Assembly (NCBI RefSeq): GCF_003610635.1
Contig: NZ_RAQJ01000003.1
Location: 352,264 to 416,263, forward strand
Reading direction: 5' to 3'
DNA: 64,000 nucleotides
Source of the DNA: Ichthyenterobacterium magnum
GTDB taxonomy: Bacteria; Bacteroidota; Bacteroidia; Flavobacteriales; Flavobacteriaceae
This document shows, piece after piece, positions 33,101 to 42,113 of this stretch. The translations under genes were made by a program, and so were the position numbers. Position 1 is the first letter of the stretch. Each line of letters begins with the position of its first letter. The notes under the pieces were generated by a model. That model saw only the letters and a program-made list of their open reading frames with translations, was not told the DNA's origin and made no database searches.

Positions 33101-34831
33101 ATGATTTATATTGAACCTCAACTTTTACAACGAGTAAACACTTGGTTAACACCAACTTTTGATAAAGAAACTCAAGACTATATACAAAATTTAATTGCTA
33201 CAAACTCTAAACAGTTAGAAGATAGCTTTTATAAAGATTTAGAATTCGGTACTGGCGGAATGCGTGGTATTATGGGAATTGGAACCAACCGAATTAATAA
33301 ATTTACATTAGGAAAAAACACACAAGGTTTAAGTAATTATCTTAAGCAATCATTTCCTGATGAAGCTCTTAAAGTAGCTATAGCTTTTGATTGCAGGCAT
33401 AATAGCAAAACATTAGCAAAAGTGGTTGCAGATGTGTTTTCTGCAAATAATATTCAAGTGTATTTATTTGAAGATTTGCGCCCAACACCAGAGCTTTCTT
33501 TTGCTTTAAAACATTTGGGATGTCACTGCGGCATTGTACTTACAGCATCTCACAATCCGCCAGAATACAATGGTTACAAAGTATATTGGCAAGATGGTGG
33601 ACAATTAGTTCCGCCACAAGATACAGCAATTATTGCAGAAATTAATCGCTTAGATTATTCAGAAATTAAATTTGAAGCCAACGAAAGTTTGATTGAATAT
33701 ATAGGCCAAGATGTGGATGATGTATTTATCAATGCTTCAGTAAAAAATGGAAGTTTTAATACATCAGATGAAGCTAAAAATAATTTAAATATTGTTTTCA
33801 CTTCACTTCATGGTACATCTATTACTACTATTCCAGAAACTTTAAAACGTGCAGGTTATAATAATGTGCATATTGTTGAAGAGCAACGTGAACCTAATGG
33901 AGATTTCCCAACAGTAAAATCGCCGAATCCTGAAGAGCCAGAAGCTTTAAAAATGGCTTTAGAGCTTGCAGAAAAAGTAGATGGAGATATTGTTATTGGT
34001 ACAGATCCAGATAGTGATCGTGTTGGTATTGCCATACGTGACTTAGACGGAAACATGAAATTGCTTAACGGAAACCAAACCATGGTTGTAATGACCGAGT
34101 TTTTATTAAAGCAATGGCAAAATGAAGGTAGAATTAAAGGCAAGGAATTCATCGGTTCTACAATTGTTTCTACGCCAATGATGACCCAATTAGCAAATGC
34201 TTATAATACCGAATGCAAAATTGGTTTAACTGGTTTTAAATGGATTGCTAAAATGATTAAAGACTTTCCAGAACTTGATTTTATTGGTGGTGGTGAGGAA
34301 AGTTTTGGTTTTATGGTTGGTGACTTTGTGCGTGATAAAGATGCAGTAACTGCTACACTTTTAGCTTGTGAAATAGCTGCTCAAGCAAAAGCAAATGGCA
34401 GTTCTTTTTACAAAGAATTAATTCAATTATATGTTGAGCATGGCTTTTATAAAGAACGTCTTGTTTCAATGACTAAAAAAGGAATTGAAGGCGCAAGAGA
34501 AATTAAGCAAATGATGATTGATGCTAGAGAAAATCCTCTAAAAGAAGTTAATGGTTCTAAGGTTGTTTTAATTGAAGACTATCAACTTTCCAAAGCAAAA
34601 AATTTAGTTACAGGAGAAGAAAATAATATTGAGATTCCTAAATCTAATGTTCTTATTTATTATACAGAAGATGGCAGTAAAATTGCACTTAGACCAAGTG
34701 GAACAGAACCAAAAATAAAATTCTATATAAGTGTAAATACCACATTAGAATCTGCTGCTCAATTTACTAAGACTGAAAACCAACTCGAATCAAAAATTGA
34801 TGCGATTATAAACGATTTGAAAATTAACTAA
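33101..34831 (+). CDS. Phospho-sugar mutase (phosphoglucomutase/phosphomannomutase)
   Basis: 576-residue alpha-D-phosphohexomutase. ATG at 33101 is chosen because the upstream TTG at 33080 lies within a -7-like element TATTTTTG (33075-33082). Motifs: [18 protein letters not shown] (about residues 45-62), active-site phosphoserine loop [16 protein letters not shown] (about 147-162), metal loop [13 protein letters not shown], sugar-specificity [13 protein letters not shown], and phosphate-binding [13 protein letters not shown] near the C-terminus. It interconverts hexose 1- and 6-phosphates. The size fits the long bacterial PgcA-type enzymes. It overlaps the exporter gene by one base (TAATG). 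Confidence 0.92.
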   Translation: MIYIEPQLLQRVNTWLTPTFDKETQDYIQNLIATNSKQLEDSFYKDLEFGTGGMRGIMGIGTNRINKFTLGKNTQGLSNYLKQSFPDEALKVAIAFDCRHNSKTLAKVVADVFSANNIQVYLFEDLRPTPELSFALKHLGCHCGIVLTASHNPPEYNGYKVYWQDGGQLVPPQDTAIIAEINRLDYSEIKFEANESLIEYIGQDVDDVFINASVKNGSFNTSDEAKNNLNIVFTSLHGTSITTIPETLKRAGYNNVHIVEEQREPNGDFPTVKSPNPEEPEALKMALELAEKVDGDIVIGTDPDSDRVGIAIRDLDGNMKLLNGNQTMVVMTEFLLKQWQNEGRIKGKEFIGSTIVSTPMMTQLANAYNTECKIGLTGFKWIAKMIKDFPELDFIGGGEESFGFMVGDFVRDKDAVTATLLACEIAAQAKANGSSFYKELIQLYVEHGFYKERLVSMTKKGIEGAREIKQMMIDARENPLKEVNGSKVVLIEDYQLSKAKNLVTGEENNIEIPKSNVLIYYTEDGSKIALRPSGTEPKIKFYISVNTTLESAAQFTKTENQLESKIDAIINDLKIN

Positions 34832-36666
34832 TGGATTATTTAAAGAAACTTTCTAGATTTATAATTCCATATAAAAGATATGCGTTTTTAAATATCTTTT
34901 TTAATATTCTTTACGCCTTATTTGGTACACTTTCCTTTGTATCATTAATGCCAATGCTTAAAGTTTTATTAAAAACAGCAGAGCCAATAGCTGCTAAGCC
35001 TCTAAAAGAAAACTATGATGGCATTTTAGAATATGGTGCTTATTTAGAAGATTCATTAAACTATTTTATCACTCAAAAAATTGAAGCAGATGGCCAATAC
35101 AGTGTTTTAATTTTAATGATATGCATTGTTCTAACGACTTTCCTTCTTAAAAATGCAGCTGGTTACTTTTCTAATTTCTTTTTAGCTTATTTAAGAAATG
35201 GTATTCTAAAAGATATAAGAAACGAACTATACCAAAAAACCGTAGAACTGCCTCTATCCTATTTTTCCGAAAAACGAAAAGGAGATATCATCGCACGTAT
35301 TTCTGCAGATGTTAATGAAATTCAAAATTCACTATTAGCCATTTTAGAGTTGTTAGTAAGAGAACCACTAACTATTATTTTTACAATAATAGTGATGTTT
35401 ACTATTAGCTTAAAGCTTACATTATTTGTTTTTATTTTTATTCCTATATCTGGTTTAATTATTTCTTGGGTAGGAAAGAGTTTAAAAAAACACTCTAAAA
35501 AAGTACAAGATGAAAATGGTATTTTTCTTTCTGTATTAGATGAAACACTTAACGGACTTAAAGTAATTAAAGGCTTTAATGCAGAGTCTCGTTTTACTTC
35601 AACATTTAAAAAATCTACAAATAGACTCTATAATTATGCTAATGGATTAGCGCACAGACAAAACTTAGCTTCGCCAACTAGTGAGTTTCTAGGTATTGGA
35701 GTTATAGCAGTAATACTATTATACGGTGGACGAATGGTTTTAGTAGATAAAATATTAACTCCAGATGAGTTTATAACCTACATGGCTCTTGCTTATAATA
35801 TTTTAACACCAGCAAAAGCAATTAGTAAAGCAAGCTACAGAGTAAAAGCAGGTAATGCTTCAGCCGATCGTGTTCTTGAAATATTACATACAGCTTCACC
35901 TTTAATAGATAGTCCTGATGCAATCACAAAAAAAGATTTTACTGAGGCTATCGCTTTAAACAATGTATCATTTAAATATGAAGATGATTTAGTACTCAAA
36001 AACTTTTCAATTAAAGTTTCTAAAGGAAAAAGTATCGCATTAGTTGGTCAATCTGGAAGTGGAAAATCTACAATAGCCAATTTGGTCACACGTTTTTATG
36101 ATGTAAATGAAGGCAGTATAACAGTAGACAATCAAGATATAAGAACATTAACAAAACACTCTCTAAGAGATTTAATGGGCTTAGTAACCCAAGATTCAAT
36201 ACTTTTTAATGATACTGTAAAAAACAACATCTTGCTTGGTAAGGAAGATGCATCAGATGAAGAAGTAATTGAAGCACTTAAAATTGCCAATGCTTGGGAA
36301 TTTGTTAAAAATTTACCTAACGAAATAAATACAAACATTGGTGATGCTGGAGGAAAACTTTCTGGCGGACAAAAACAACGACTTAGTATTGCTCGAGCAG
36401 TATTAAAAAATCCTCCAATTATGATTCTCGATGAAGCAACATCAGCTTTAGATACAGAAAGCGAACGTTTGGTGCAAGTTGCTCTAGAAAACATGATGAA
36501 AAATAGAACATCAATAGTTATTGCACATCGCTTATCTACAATACAAAATGCAGACGAAATAATCGTTATGCAAAAAGGCGAAATTGTAGAACAAGGAACT
36601 CACAACGAGCTACTTTCTAAAAACGGTGTTTATAGTAAGCTTGTAGATATGCAAAGCTTTGAATAA
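34831..36666 (+). CDS. MsbA-like ABC exporter (fused permease and ATPase)
   Basis: 611-residue half-transporter. The transmembrane domain (about residues 15-340) has six hydrophobic helices with the coupling region YFSEKRKGDIIARISADVNE. The nucleotide-binding domain (about 370-605) has Walker A VGQSGSGKST, signature LSGGQKQRLSIARA, Walker B IMILDEATSALD and switch IAHRLST. As a homodimer it would export a lipid or lipid-linked compound; MsbA-type lipid A flipping is the default guess. Its operon partners are sugar-transfer genes, which supports a lipid-linked saccharide role. A terminator follows at 36689. Confidence 0.9.
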   Translation: MDYLKKLSRFIIPYKRYAFLNIFFNILYALFGTLSFVSLMPMLKVLLKTAEPIAAKPLKENYDGILEYGAYLEDSLNYFITQKIEADGQYSVLILMICIVLTTFLLKNAAGYFSNFFLAYLRNGILKDIRNELYQKTVELPLSYFSEKRKGDIIARISADVNEIQNSLLAILELLVREPLTIIFTIIVMFTISLKLTLFVFIFIPISGLIISWVGKSLKKHSKKVQDENGIFLSVLDETLNGLKVIKGFNAESRFTSTFKKSTNRLYNYANGLAHRQNLASPTSEFLGIGVIAVILLYGGRMVLVDKILTPDEFITYMALAYNILTPAKAISKASYRVKAGNASADRVLEILHTASPLIDSPDAITKKDFTEAIALNNVSFKYEDDLVLKNFSIKVSKGKSIALVGQSGSGKSTIANLVTRFYDVNEGSITVDNQDIRTLTKHSLRDLMGLVTQDSILFNDTVKNNILLGKEDASDEEVIEALKIANAWEFVKNLPNEINTNIGDAGGKLSGGQKQRLSIARAVLKNPPIMILDEATSALDTESERLVQVALENMMKNRTSIVIAHRLSTIQNADEIIVMQKGEIVEQGTHNELLSKNGVYSKLVDMQSFE

Positions 36667-36688
36667 CAACTCAAATATATTTTATAAG

Positions 36689-36718
36689 AAAAGGACATAA
36701 CTCTCGTTATGTCCTTTT
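36689..36718 (+). terminator. Rho-independent terminator
   Basis: Perfect 13-bp stem AAAAGGACATAAC / GTTATGTCCTTTT with a TCTC loop, 22 bp after the exporter gene. Confidence 0.88.
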
Positions 36719-36944
36719 CGTTCCTATCACCAGGTTTGGGGAAACTGGCAATATAAGTAGGTTTTGGCTGGTGTAAACTTATAATAAATATTTGTACAAA
36801 CCAAAAAAAATATGTAATTCAGCGATTTATTATGCGTTTAATCGATGTTTTTTTAACCAACTAATTGATTATCAATTTTTTAAAAAATTAAACTTTTTTA
36901 ATTAAACTTTTACTAATTTCAACAGTCTTAATAAAAAACGTTTT
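36719..36944. other. Spacer before the second ECF operon, with a GC-richer foldable segment
   Basis: The segment 36728-36773 is GC-richer than its surroundings and can fold: CACCAG (36728-36733) pairs with CTGGTG (36768-36773), and internally CCAG...TTT pairs with AAA...CTGG (36730-36748). No family is recognised. The remaining ~170 bp are very AT-rich. No ECF-type promoter or gene was found in them. Confidence 0.3.
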
Positions 36945-37487
36945 GTGAACAACGATACCGATTTAATACAAAGGTTAAAATCAAGTCAAACTAGAGAACA
37001 AGCTTTTAAAGAATTACTTGCGCTTTATAAGGAACGTCTGTATTGGCATATTAGAAAAATAGTCAAATCTCATGATGATGCCGATGATGTGCTACAAAAT
37101 ACATTCATAAAAGTGTATAAAAGTATTCATAACTTTAAAGGAGAAAGTAAATTATTTTCATGGATGTATCGTATAGCAACAAATGAATCTATTACACATT
37201 TAAATAAAAATGCAAAACGTTTAAATATTACAAATGAAGAATTACAAGCACATGCTATAAACAATTTAAAATCTGATGTATACTTTGATGGTGATGAGAT
37301 TCAAATAAAATTACAAAAAGCCATTTCTAGCTTACCACAAAAACAACAATTGGTTTTTAATATGAAATATTTTGACGACATAAAATATAAAGATATGTCA
37401 GAAATATTAGACACAAGTGAAGGTGCGCTTAAAGCATCATACCATATAGCAGTTAAAAAAATTGAAACCTATTTAGCATCAAATTAA
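36945..37487 (+). CDS. ECF RNA polymerase sigma factor
   Basis: 180-residue sigma-70 family protein. Region 2: EQAFKELLALYKERLYWHIR, KSHDDADDVLQNTFIKVYKS, SKLFSWMYRIATNESITHL (about residues 18-95). Region 4: AISSLPQKQQLVFNMKYFDD then YKDMSEILDTSEGALKASYH (about 122-165). The start is GTG at 36945. It is followed by a single-pass anti-sigma-like gene and a Spy-like periplasmic protein, a common Bacteroidota envelope-stress layout. The leader repeats in front of the Spy-like gene may be its targets (inference). Confidence 0.9.
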   Translation: MNNDTDLIQRLKSSQTREQAFKELLALYKERLYWHIRKIVKSHDDADDVLQNTFIKVYKSIHNFKGESKLFSWMYRIATNESITHLNKNAKRLNITNEELQAHAINNLKSDVYFDGDEIQIKLQKAISSLPQKQQLVFNMKYFDDIKYKDMSEILDTSEGALKASYHIAVKKIETYLASN

Positions 37488-37520
37488 ACCATTTGTGTGT
37501 ACTTTAGTCAAAGTAGTGAA

Positions 37521-38030
37521 ATGAAAAATAAAAAATTAAATACAATAAACACAACAGGGTTTAAAACACCAGAAGATTATTTTAAATCTTTTGATGAAAC
37601 CCTTTTTAATAAGCTAAATGACAGCAACCATTTAGACACAATTAAAAATCATGGTTTTAATATGCCTGAAGATTACTTTGTTTCTTTTGACGATAAAGTT
37701 TTAAAAGCACTTAATACAGAAAAAGAAACTAAGGTTGTTACACTATTTCCTTGGGAAAAAATAGCTTATGCCTCAGCAGTAGCAGCAGCATTGGTATTAA
37801 TGTTTAATACTGTTTTTAACACTTCAGAACAGCTAAGTTTTGATACTCTAGAAATAACTACAATAGAAGATTACTTATCTCAAGAAGATTATACAAGTTT
37901 AGAATTGGCTTCATTATTTACTGAAAACGAATTAAACTCAAGCAACCTAACACATACAATAATTTCAGATGATTCTTTAGAGGATTATCTATTAGAAAAC
38001 ACGTCTATTGAAGACTTAATTATAGAATAA
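37521..38030 (+). CDS. Single-pass membrane protein, probable anti-sigma factor
   Basis: 169-residue protein from the ATG at 37521; a GTG at 37497 in the same frame is less likely. It contains a duplicated motif at the N-terminus: GFKTPEDYFKSFDETLFNKL (about residues 13-32) and GFNMPEDYFVSFDDKVLKAL (about 43-62). One hydrophobic segment follows (about 77-98, IAYASAVAAALVLMFNTVF). The extracytoplasmic part is strongly acidic. The duplicated PEDYF motif is seen in flavobacterial proteins coded after ECF sigma genes. Sigma binding is inferred from position. The stop codon TAA shares its last base with ATGAAACGCCC, the start of the leader repeat. Confidence 0.7.
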   Translation: MKNKKLNTINTTGFKTPEDYFKSFDETLFNKLNDSNHLDTIKNHGFNMPEDYFVSFDDKVLKALNTEKETKVVTLFPWEKIAYASAVAAALVLMFNTVFNTSEQLSFDTLEITTIEDYLSQEDYTSLELASLFTENELNSSNLTHTIISDDSLEDYLLENTSIEDLIIE

Positions 38031-38119
38031 TGAAACGCCCATAATTAATTTTAATCACACAACGGAATGTTAATAAAAGGTGTTCCATGTGACCATAAAA
38101 AGATAATGAACATTAACAC
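38030..38119 (+). repeat. Leader repeat, first unit (90 bp)
   Basis: Unit beginning ATGAAACGCCCATAA, which is itself a four-codon open frame (MKRP, stop) coupled to the anti-sigma stop. It then reads AATTAATTTTAA, a GGTGTTCCATGTGACCATAA core and a tail ending ATTAACAC before the next ATGAAA. It is homologous to 38120-38209 and 56540-56625. Confidence 0.7.
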
Positions 38120-38209
38120 ATGAAACATTCATAATTAAATTTTAAATGCACAAGAAAATGACCAAATGAATGTTACATATGACCGATAAAAGACATTAAT
38201 TATAAACAG
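38120..38209 (+). repeat. Leader repeat, second unit (90 bp), directly before the Spy-like gene
   Basis: Second tandem unit of identical length. It starts ATGAAACATTCATAA (MKHS, stop), continues AATTAAATTTTAAA and has the core GTTACATATGACCGATAAAA. It ends at the ATG of the Spy-like gene. The TGTGACC / TATGACC / TGTAACC core recurs in all three copies and resembles an ECF -35 element. Confidence 0.7.
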
Positions 38210-38659
38210 ATGAAAAAAATAATTATAACACTACTTTTTTTAGCAATTTCATTTAATAGTTTCTCTCAAAAACAAAAAAGAGGTAAACACATTAAAGCCT
38301 TAAAAATTGCATTTATAACTGAACGTTTAGATTTAACAACAGAAGAAGCAGAACAATTCTGGCCAGTTTATAACGCTTTTGAAACACAACGAGAAAGCTT
38401 AAGAAAAGAATCTCGAGAGTTAAGAAGAGGTTTAGACATAGAAACCATATCAGACAAAGAAGCTAATGATTTAGTAAATAGTTTAATTAGTTTAGAAAAC
38501 AAACGTCATAGCATCCAAACAAATCAGATTAAAGATTTATTAAAAGTACTTCCAGCAAAAAAAATAATCTTATTAAAGGCAACAGAAGATGCATTTAATA
38601 AAAGAATGTTTGAAGAAATGAAAAAGAGAAAAGAGCAGTTTAGAAAAAATAAGCCTTAA
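38210..38659 (+). CDS. Spy/CpxP-like periplasmic protein (LTXXQ-like, sensor-of-stress type)
   Basis: 149-residue exported protein. The signal peptide ends NSFSQ. The mature part is all-helical and charged: ALKIAFITERLDLTTEEAEQ then FWPVYNAFETQRESLRKESR (about residues 29-70), and LENKRHSIQTNQIKDLLKVL. The LDLTxxEAxxFWPVYN motif is typical of the Bacteroidota Spy-like family that accompanies ECF sigma/anti-sigma pairs. Spy and CpxP act as periplasmic chaperones or stress modulators in E. coli; the same role here is inferred. Two 90-bp leader repeats precede it. Confidence 0.82.
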   Translation: MKKIIITLLFLAISFNSFSQKQKRGKHIKALKIAFITERLDLTTEEAEQFWPVYNAFETQRESLRKESRELRRGLDIETISDKEANDLVNSLISLENKRHSIQTNQIKDLLKVLPAKKIILLKATEDAFNKRMFEEMKKRKEQFRKNKP

Positions 38660-38816
38660 AATTTAAGTTTAAAAAATAAACTAGCTTCCTCTGCTCAAAA
38701 ATTATTTTTACTAATCAAATTTAGATAAAATTAATTGACCAATTAAGCGTATCTTTGCATGCTTTTATGCTTCGGTAGTTTTAGTCACAGTTGGCAGTTA
38801 TCAAAATACTAAGATT

Positions 38817-38858
38817 CACTGAACACTGAACACTGAACACTGAACACTGAACACTGAA
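38817..38858 (+). repeat. Perfect heptanucleotide tandem repeat, (CACTGAA)x6
   Basis: Six uninterrupted copies of CACTGAA (42 bp) end 4 bp before the ATG at 38862. A -7-like promoter element TATCTTTG lies at 38750-38757, so the array would be in the 5' untranslated leader and would cover the ribosome-binding region. Upstream (38789-38802) CAGTTGG CAGTTAT is a related degenerate pair. Perfect short repeats at this position are prone to copy-number change. Confidence 0.9.
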
Positions 38859-38861
38859 TAT

Positions 38862-40070
38862 ATGCGATTACATAGAAATTTATGCTTTGCTACTGTTGAT
38901 GGTTTATTACAAATCTTTAACGAAGGAGCTTATGCAGATAAAGTAGTACAACAACTTTTAAAACGTGATAAACGCTGGGGAAGTCGTGATAGAGGTTTTG
39001 TTGCAGAAACCACTTATGATATTGTACGTTGGAAACGCCTGTATGCAGAAATTGCAAACGTAAAAGAACCTTTTAGCAGAGATGAGATTTGGAGAATATT
39101 TGCAGTTTGGGCAACACTTAAAGGCATAAAACTTCCAGATTGGTCGTATTTTGAAAACACACCTCAACGTAAAATCAAAGGACGTTTTGATGAACTTCTA
39201 AAAATTAGAAAATTTCGTGAATCTGTTCCAGATTGGATGGATGATTTATGCGAAAAAGAATTAGGGAATGATTTGTGGTCAAAAGAAATTGCAGCTCTTA
39301 ACAAACAAGCCGAAGTAGTTTTACGTGTTAATACACTAAAAACAACAAAAGAAAAATTAAAATCAGAATTGTTTGATCTCGATTTAGATACCGAAGAAAT
39401 CAAAGATTATCCATACGCTTTAAAATTAAAAGAGCGTGCAAATGTATTTGTTACAGATGCTTTCAAAAATGGTGGTTTCGAAGTTCAAGACGCATCTTCA
39501 CAATTAGTAGCAGACTTTTTAGATGTTAAACCAGGAATGAAAGTTATTGATACTTGCGCAGGAGCTGGAGGAAAAACGCTACACTTAGCATCTTTAATGG
39601 AAAATAAAGGGCAAATAATTGCGCTAGATATTTATGCCAATAAGCTAAACGAACTTAAACGTCGCGCAAAACGTGCAGGTGCTTTTAATATAGAAACACG
39701 CCCTATTGAATCAACAAAAGTGATTAAGAAATTATACGATAAAGCAGACCGCGTACTTATAGATGCGCCATGCTCTGGTTTAGGTGTTTTAAGACGTAAT
39801 CCTGACGCTAAATGGAAACTACAACCAGAGTTTATTGAAAACATTAAAAAAACACAGTCAGAGATTTTAAGCACATATTCTAGAATGGTAAAACCTGGAG
39901 GAAAATTGGTTTATGCTACTTGCTCTATTTTACCTTCTGAAAACCAAGACCAAGTTAAAAATTTCTTAGACTCAAATAAAGATTTTACTTTTGTAAAAGA
40001 CAAAAAAGTACTATCACACAAATCTGGGTTTGATGGATTTTATATGGCATTGTTAGAAAAGAAAAATTAA
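38862..40070 (+). CDS. RsmB/NOP family RNA m5C methyltransferase
   Basis: 402-residue enzyme. An N-terminal NusB-like/RsmB region (about residues 1-140) includes VVQQLLKRDKRWGSRDRGFV. The SAM-dependent domain follows: VQDASSQLVADFLDVKPGMK (about 210-229), DTCAGAGGKTLHLAS (motif I), ALDIYANKL, then motif IV DAPCSGLGVLRRNPDAKW and motif VI YATCSILPSEN with the two catalytic cysteines. It methylates C5 of cytosine in rRNA or tRNA; the exact target is not clear from sequence. The ATG lies directly after the heptamer array. The secreted endonuclease gene follows after 3 bp. Confidence 0.88.
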   Translation: MRLHRNLCFATVDGLLQIFNEGAYADKVVQQLLKRDKRWGSRDRGFVAETTYDIVRWKRLYAEIANVKEPFSRDEIWRIFAVWATLKGIKLPDWSYFENTPQRKIKGRFDELLKIRKFRESVPDWMDDLCEKELGNDLWSKEIAALNKQAEVVLRVNTLKTTKEKLKSELFDLDLDTEEIKDYPYALKLKERANVFVTDAFKNGGFEVQDASSQLVADFLDVKPGMKVIDTCAGAGGKTLHLASLMENKGQIIALDIYANKLNELKRRAKRAGAFNIETRPIESTKVIKKLYDKADRVLIDAPCSGLGVLRRNPDAKWKLQPEFIENIKKTQSEILSTYSRMVKPGGKLVYATCSILPSENQDQVKNFLDSNKDFTFVKDKKVLSHKSGFDGFYMALLEKKN

Positions 40071-40073
40071 ATT

Positions 40074-41954
40074 ATGAAAAACAGTTACTTACTACTTATT
40101 TTACTATTTACTATTAACGCATCTGCGCAAATCCCAGCAGGTTATTATGATAGTGCTAATGGGCTTTCTGGTTTTGCTTTAAAAACAGAATTAAGAGATA
40201 TTACAAGTCAAGGCCACATTTCTAGATCATATGACCAATTATATGATGGCTCAGGTATAAGTGGTTCACAAGGCTATGTAGACACACACTCAGATGTTGA
40301 TGTTTCTAGTGGACATATTTATGAAAACGATGGTACTGTTTTAGACATGTATTCTGAGAATCCTGAGAATCCTGCTAATGACACTCCTGATGAAGGTATG
40401 CCTAACGCTCCTACAAATGATCCTTATAATTTTACACATGTTACAGATTCAGGTGGAAATCAAACAGAAGAAGGTGATTGTTACAATCGTGAACATTTAG
40501 TACCTCAATCATCTTTTGGTAGTAATTTTCCAATGCAAAGTGATATACATCATGTAATCCCTACAGACTGTCGTGTAAATAACTTTAGAGGCTCTTTACC
40601 TTTTGGAGAAGTAGCATCCGCTAATTGGACATCAATGAATGGATCAAAAAGAGGATCAAGTGACATTAATGGTTATTCTGGAACTATGTTCGAACCTATT
40701 GATGAATTTAAAGGAGATATTGCTAGAGCATTACTCTATTTTGCTACACGTTATCAAAATACTGTAGACGGTTATACAAGTTTTGATATGTTTAACGGAA
40801 CTGAAGATGAAGTGTTTTTCCCTTGGGCTATTGATATGTTACTAGATTGGCATTATAATATAGACCCAGTAGATCAAAGAGAACGTGACAGAAATAATGC
40901 TGCATATGCATTTCAAGGCAATGCAAATCCTTTTGTTGATCATCCAGAATATGCAAATATGATTTGGAATCCAACACCAGATACTGAAGCACCAACAGAT
41001 CCAACAAATTTAATAGCTTCTAGCCCAACAGATTTTACTATAGATTTAAACTGGACAGCTTCTACAGATAACATTGGCGTTGCTTCTTACGATATTTATA
41101 TTAATTCTATTTTTGCTTTCAATACAACAAATCCATCATCAGCAACAGCTACAGGCTTATTACCAGACACCAATTATTGTTTCACTATAAAAGCAAAAGA
41201 TACTGCTGGAAACGAGTCTGGTTTTAGTAATCAATCTTGTGAAATGACCACTAACAATGGATCAGGTACTACTGACTGTGCAAATGAAGATTTTACAAAT
41301 ATCCCAACAGATAATCCTTCAGGTTATGCAGACAGAATGTGGACTGGAACCAATGGTACTTGGAATGCAACAAGAGGAAGAGTTGATGAAACCATTACTG
41401 GAAAAGCGATTACTATAGATTGTAGAAACTCATCTAACGGAACTCTAACTTCACCAACAGTAGCTGGAGGAATAGGAAATTTAACCGTTACAACACAAAG
41501 AAAATTTACTGGATCCGATGGTACATTTGATGTTTTAATAAACACTGTTTTAGTTGGAACCATCCCTTATAATGCAACAGAAGAAACCACAACAATTACT
41601 GGAATAAACGTAGAAGGAAATATTAATCTTGTTATTCAAGATAATGACTCAGGAAGTGCTCGTGTTGCTATTGATGATTTATCATGGACATGTTATACAG
41701 CATTAAGTACAAACGAGTTTAAATTAGAATCTGTAAAACTTTATCCAAACCCAGTAAAAAACAATTTACATATCGCTTTAAATTCTCAACTAGAAACATC
41801 CGTAAACGTTTTTAATATATTAGGCAAAAAAGTAATTTCAAAAACAATTACAAGCTCAGATACTTTAAACACTAGGCAACTAAGTCAAGGTATTTATATC
41901 ATCAAGCTAACACAAGGTCATAATACTATAACTAGAAAGTTTATAAAAAACTAA
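40074..41954 (+). CDS. Secreted endonuclease I family nuclease with fibronectin-III domain and T9SS type A signal
   Basis: 626-residue secreted protein. The signal peptide ends NASAQ. The endonuclease I domain (about residues 20-300) contains CYNREHLVPQSSFGSN (about 138-153) and MQSDIHHVIPTDCRVNNFRG (about 155-174), with the His/Asn residues of the beta-beta-alpha-metal active site. A fibronectin type III domain follows (about 310-400: APTDPTNLIASSPTDFTIDL, YCFTIKAKDTAGNESGFS), then a carbohydrate-binding-like barrel (about 405-545). The T9SS type A domain closes it (VKLYPNPVKNNLHIALN, IYIIKLTQGH, RKFIKN). It degrades extracellular DNA or RNA for nutrients or biofilm turnover. Confidence 0.9.
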   Translation: MKNSYLLLILLFTINASAQIPAGYYDSANGLSGFALKTELRDITSQGHISRSYDQLYDGSGISGSQGYVDTHSDVDVSSGHIYENDGTVLDMYSENPENPANDTPDEGMPNAPTNDPYNFTHVTDSGGNQTEEGDCYNREHLVPQSSFGSNFPMQSDIHHVIPTDCRVNNFRGSLPFGEVASANWTSMNGSKRGSSDINGYSGTMFEPIDEFKGDIARALLYFATRYQNTVDGYTSFDMFNGTEDEVFFPWAIDMLLDWHYNIDPVDQRERDRNNAAYAFQGNANPFVDHPEYANMIWNPTPDTEAPTDPTNLIASSPTDFTIDLNWTASTDNIGVASYDIYINSIFAFNTTNPSSATATGLLPDTNYCFTIKAKDTAGNESGFSNQSCEMTTNNGSGTTDCANEDFTNIPTDNPSGYADRMWTGTNGTWNATRGRVDETITGKAITIDCRNSSNGTLTSPTVAGGIGNLTVTTQRKFTGSDGTFDVLINTVLVGTIPYNATEETTTITGINVEGNINLVIQDNDSGSARVAIDDLSWTCYTALSTNEFKLESVKLYPNPVKNNLHIALNSQLETSVNVFNILGKKVISKTITSSDTLNTRQLSQGIYIIKLTQGHNTITRKFIKN

Positions 41955-41974
41955 ACAATAAACATAATAATTAT

Positions 41975-42002
41975 AAAAAGCGGTCTTAGGGTCGCTTTTT
42001 TT
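41975..42002 (+). terminator. Rho-independent terminator
   Basis: 8-bp stem AAAAAGCG / CGCTTTTT around a 10-nt loop, followed by further T residues, 20 bp after the endonuclease gene. Confidence 0.75.
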
Positions 42003-42113
42003 ATAGTTAATAAGGCGTGAATAACTCATAATTTTACAAGTCAAATTTAATATTAAATACAACTAAAAAATGTAAATTTGTGCTTTGTAAAAAACAACAC
42101 AAACTAAGACATA

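Noticed and set aside
38817..38858. CRISPR-like array
   Set aside because: The units are 7 bp with no spacers; it is a simple tandem repeat. No CRISPR array or cas gene exists in the window.
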